Below are positions 62,703-64,000 of a stretch of 64,000 bases of DNA, in pieces (within the stretch, counting starts at the first letter, position 1; each line of letters starts with the position of its first letter). The stretch comes from Streptomyces sp. NBC_01198 (GTDB taxonomy: Bacteria; Actinomycetota; Actinomycetes; Streptomycetales; Streptomycetaceae). The notes below the pieces were generated by a model. That model was not told the origin of the DNA, searched no databases, and was given only the letters and a program-made list of their open reading frames with translations. The stretch spans positions 6,928,001 to 6,992,000 of the forward strand of contig NZ_CP108568.1 of the NCBI RefSeq assembly GCF_036010485.1, written 5' to 3'. A program made the translations under genes and the position numbers.

Positions 62703-63530
62703 ATGGAGAGCACCCAGCGCCCCGGCCAGGACCAGGTCCCCGCCGCGCCACCGGCCGACGCCACCGCCGCGGCAGCGGCCGGCGGTCCGTTCCTCGCCGG
62801 CCGCACCGCCCTGGTCACCGGGGCCGCCGCCGGGATCGGCCGGGCCTGCGCGGTGGCCTTCGCCGCGGCGGGCGCCACCGTCTACGTCGTGGACAAGGAC
62901 GCGGCGGGCGCCAAGGAGGCGGCGGCGCTGACCGGCGGGATCTGCCTGGTCGCCGACCTCTCCGACCCCGGCGCGGTCGACGCGCTGCCCGCCGACGCCG
63001 ACATCGTCGTCAACAACGCGGGCCTGCAGCACATCGCCCCCGTCCACGAGTTCCCGCCGGACCGCTTCACCCTGATCCAGAAGGTGATGGTCGAGGCGCC
63101 CTTCCGCATCCTGCGCAGGAACCTGCCCCACATGTACGCCCGCGGCTGGGGCCGGGTGGTCAACATCTCCTCCGTGCACGGCCTGCGCGCCAGCCCGTTC
63201 AAGTCCGCCTACGTCGTCGCCAAGCACGGACTCGAAGGCCTCAGCAAGACCGTGGCCCTGGAAGGTGCGGAGTTCGGCGTGACCAGCAACTGCGTCAGCC
63301 CCGGCTACGTCCGCACCCGGCTGGTCGAGGACCAGATCGCCACCCAGGCGCTGGCGCACGGCATCCCGGAAGCCGATGTCGTCGCGCAGGTGATGCTGGA
63401 CCGCACCGCGATCAAGCGGCTCATCGAACCCGCCGAGGTCGCCGCCGCCGCGCTGTGGCTGTGCTCCCCGCACACCGGCTACATCACCGGCACCTCGCTG
63501 CCGCTGGACGGCGGCTGGACCGCGCACTGA
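62703..63530 (+). CDS. 3-Hydroxybutyrate dehydrogenase (SDR family)
   Basis: 275 residues. SDR marks: TALVTGAAAGIGRACAVAF (NAD loop), VVNNAGLQHIAPVHEFPPD (the LQHI block is typical of 3-hydroxybutyrate dehydrogenase), catalytic Ser in VVNISSVHGLRASPFKSAYVVAKHG with YxxxK, and CVSPGYVRTRLVEDQI. It oxidises D-3-hydroxybutyrate to acetoacetate with NAD. The N-terminus has a 28-residue Ala/Pro-rich extension before the Rossmann fold. ATG 62703 used; GTG 62694 is an alternative. Divergent from the PHB-depolymerase-type esterase: extracellular hydrolysis plus intracellular oxidation. Confidence 0.88.
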   Translation: MESTQRPGQDQVPAAPPADATAAAAAGGPFLAGRTALVTGAAAGIGRACAVAFAAAGATVYVVDKDAAGAKEAAALTGGICLVADLSDPGAVDALPADADIVVNNAGLQHIAPVHEFPPDRFTLIQKVMVEAPFRILRRNLPHMYARGWGRVVNISSVHGLRASPFKSAYVVAKHGLEGLSKTVALEGAEFGVTSNCVSPGYVRTRLVEDQIATQALAHGIPEADVVAQVMLDRTAIKRLIEPAEVAAAALWLCSPHTGYITGTSLPLDGGWTAH

Positions 63531-63626
63531 CCCCGCACGGGGCCGCCGGGACCCGCGGTTCCCGTGCGCATCCGGTGGCGTACGAGGTCTGGGACGCCGC
63601 GCGGCCAGGTGATTGGATGACCCCTC

Positions 63627-64000
63627 ATGGCAGAAAGCCCCGCCCCGATCGCCCGTCCGCTGCGCCGGCTGCTCGAACTCATCGCGGAGGACGCGCCCGC
63701 GGAGGCGTACGGCGCGCTCACCGCGCTGGCCAGGGCGCACGGGGCGGGCGCCGCGGACCTGGCGGAGCTGGAGCAGGCCACCACCACGGCGCTGCGGGTC
63801 CGCGGCACCCTGCGCCAGCACCGCCGCCGGGAGTCGGAACTGGCCGCGCTCTTCGACACCGCGGGCGACCTCGCGGCGCTGCGCGACGTGGACGCGGTCC
63901 TGCAGTCGATCGTCCGCCGGGCCCGGATGCTGCTCGGCACCGACACCGCGTATCTGACGCTGCGGGACGAGGAGGCCGGCGACACCTACATGCGCGTCAC
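63627..64000 (+). CDS. GAF-domain regulator, 3' truncated by window edge
   Basis: About 124 residues visible from ATG 63627 to the edge. A helical N-terminal part (LRRLLELIAEDAPAEAYGALTALARAHGA ... ELEQATTTALRVRGTLRQHRRRE) leads into the start of a GAF domain (LAALRDVDAVLQSIVRRARMLLGTDTAYLTLRDEEAGDTYMRV). Such proteins in Streptomyces are usually GAF-HTH transcription regulators or sensor kinases; it may regulate the 3-hydroxybutyrate dehydrogenase just upstream, but the output domain is outside the window. Confidence 0.75.
   Translation, partial: MAESPAPIARPLRRLLELIAEDAPAEAYGALTALARAHGAGAADLAELEQATTTALRVRGTLRQHRRRESELAALFDTAGDLAALRDVDAVLQSIVRRARMLLGTDTAYLTLRDEEAGDTYMRV

Overview
High-GC, codon-biased actinobacterial DNA. 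A chaplin with an LAxTG sorting signal, a second LAxTG surface enzyme, a mycothiol-dependent formaldehyde dehydrogenase and a mycothiol-type isomerase, DUF5133 and DUF5709 proteins, an ECF42/DGPF pair and many secreted polysaccharide-degrading enzymes all point to Streptomyces or a close relative. The mix (transporters, secreted hydrolases, LacI/TetR/LysR regulators, very few housekeeping genes) looks like accessory chromosome. All coordinates and sites were read by eye; no database search was run.

Layout. 1-3.2 kb: a truncated DHA2 drug-efflux pump with a MarR regulator, convergent with a second DHA2 pump. 3.3-8.4 kb: phosphoglucomutase, the wreck of an ABC exporter, mycothiol-dependent dehydrogenase, a two-domain chaplin and two tiny genes (DUF5133 and an unrecognised 57-residue protein). 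8.7-16.9 kb: an EntS-like MFS pump, YchJ-like and nucleotidyltransferase proteins, a DNA repair group (HhH-GPD protein, LigB-type ATP-dependent ligase, AlkB-like dioxygenase), a DUF5709 protein, a hemerythrin-like protein and a methyltransferase. 17-25.7 kb: secreted beta-helix protein with two near-identical F5/8C domains, a mycothiol-type isomerase, a sortase-anchored phosphoesterase, and efeO-efeB without efeU. 26-38.7 kb: GH3 lipoprotein, GH9 cellulase behind a perfect CebR-type palindrome, ECF42 sigma with its DGPF partner, DUF1275 protein, MFS symporter, broken GH39-like gene, SigB/F-type sigma factor, acetylxylan esterase, and a GNAT gene followed by a 30-residue Cys-containing peptide. 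39-42 kb: flavin-type reductase and the glycogen genes glgA(glgM)-glgC.

42-49.4 kb is the most coherent locus: a secreted GH92 alpha-mannosidase diverges from a CUT2 (FrcABC-like) sugar importer operon and a LacI regulator. The two start regions carry mirror-image promoters (TTGACA, 17-nt spacer, -10) each followed at the same distance by the same 14-bp operator. 49.4-56.7 kb: aldo/keto reductase, a second LacI regulator (TTG start) flanked by GAGAGCGCTCTC palindromes, a PAS-PAS-GAF-SpoIIE phosphatase, the lysE/lysG exporter-regulator pair and a GNAT protein. 56.8-64 kb: a small protein with FSSPDF repeats diverging from a zinc-free L36 gene, a DHA2 pump and its TetR regulator with a large double operator, a methyltransferase, a secreted PHB-depolymerase-type esterase divergent from 3-hydroxybutyrate dehydrogenase, and a truncated GAF regulator.

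The unifying theme is plant-polymer use: GH9, GH92, GH3, acetylxylan esterase, the F5/8C beta-helix protein and the GH39 remnant, under at least three LacI-type operator classes (TGGGAGCGCTCCCA, GAGAGCGCTCTC, TGNGAACGTTACCA).
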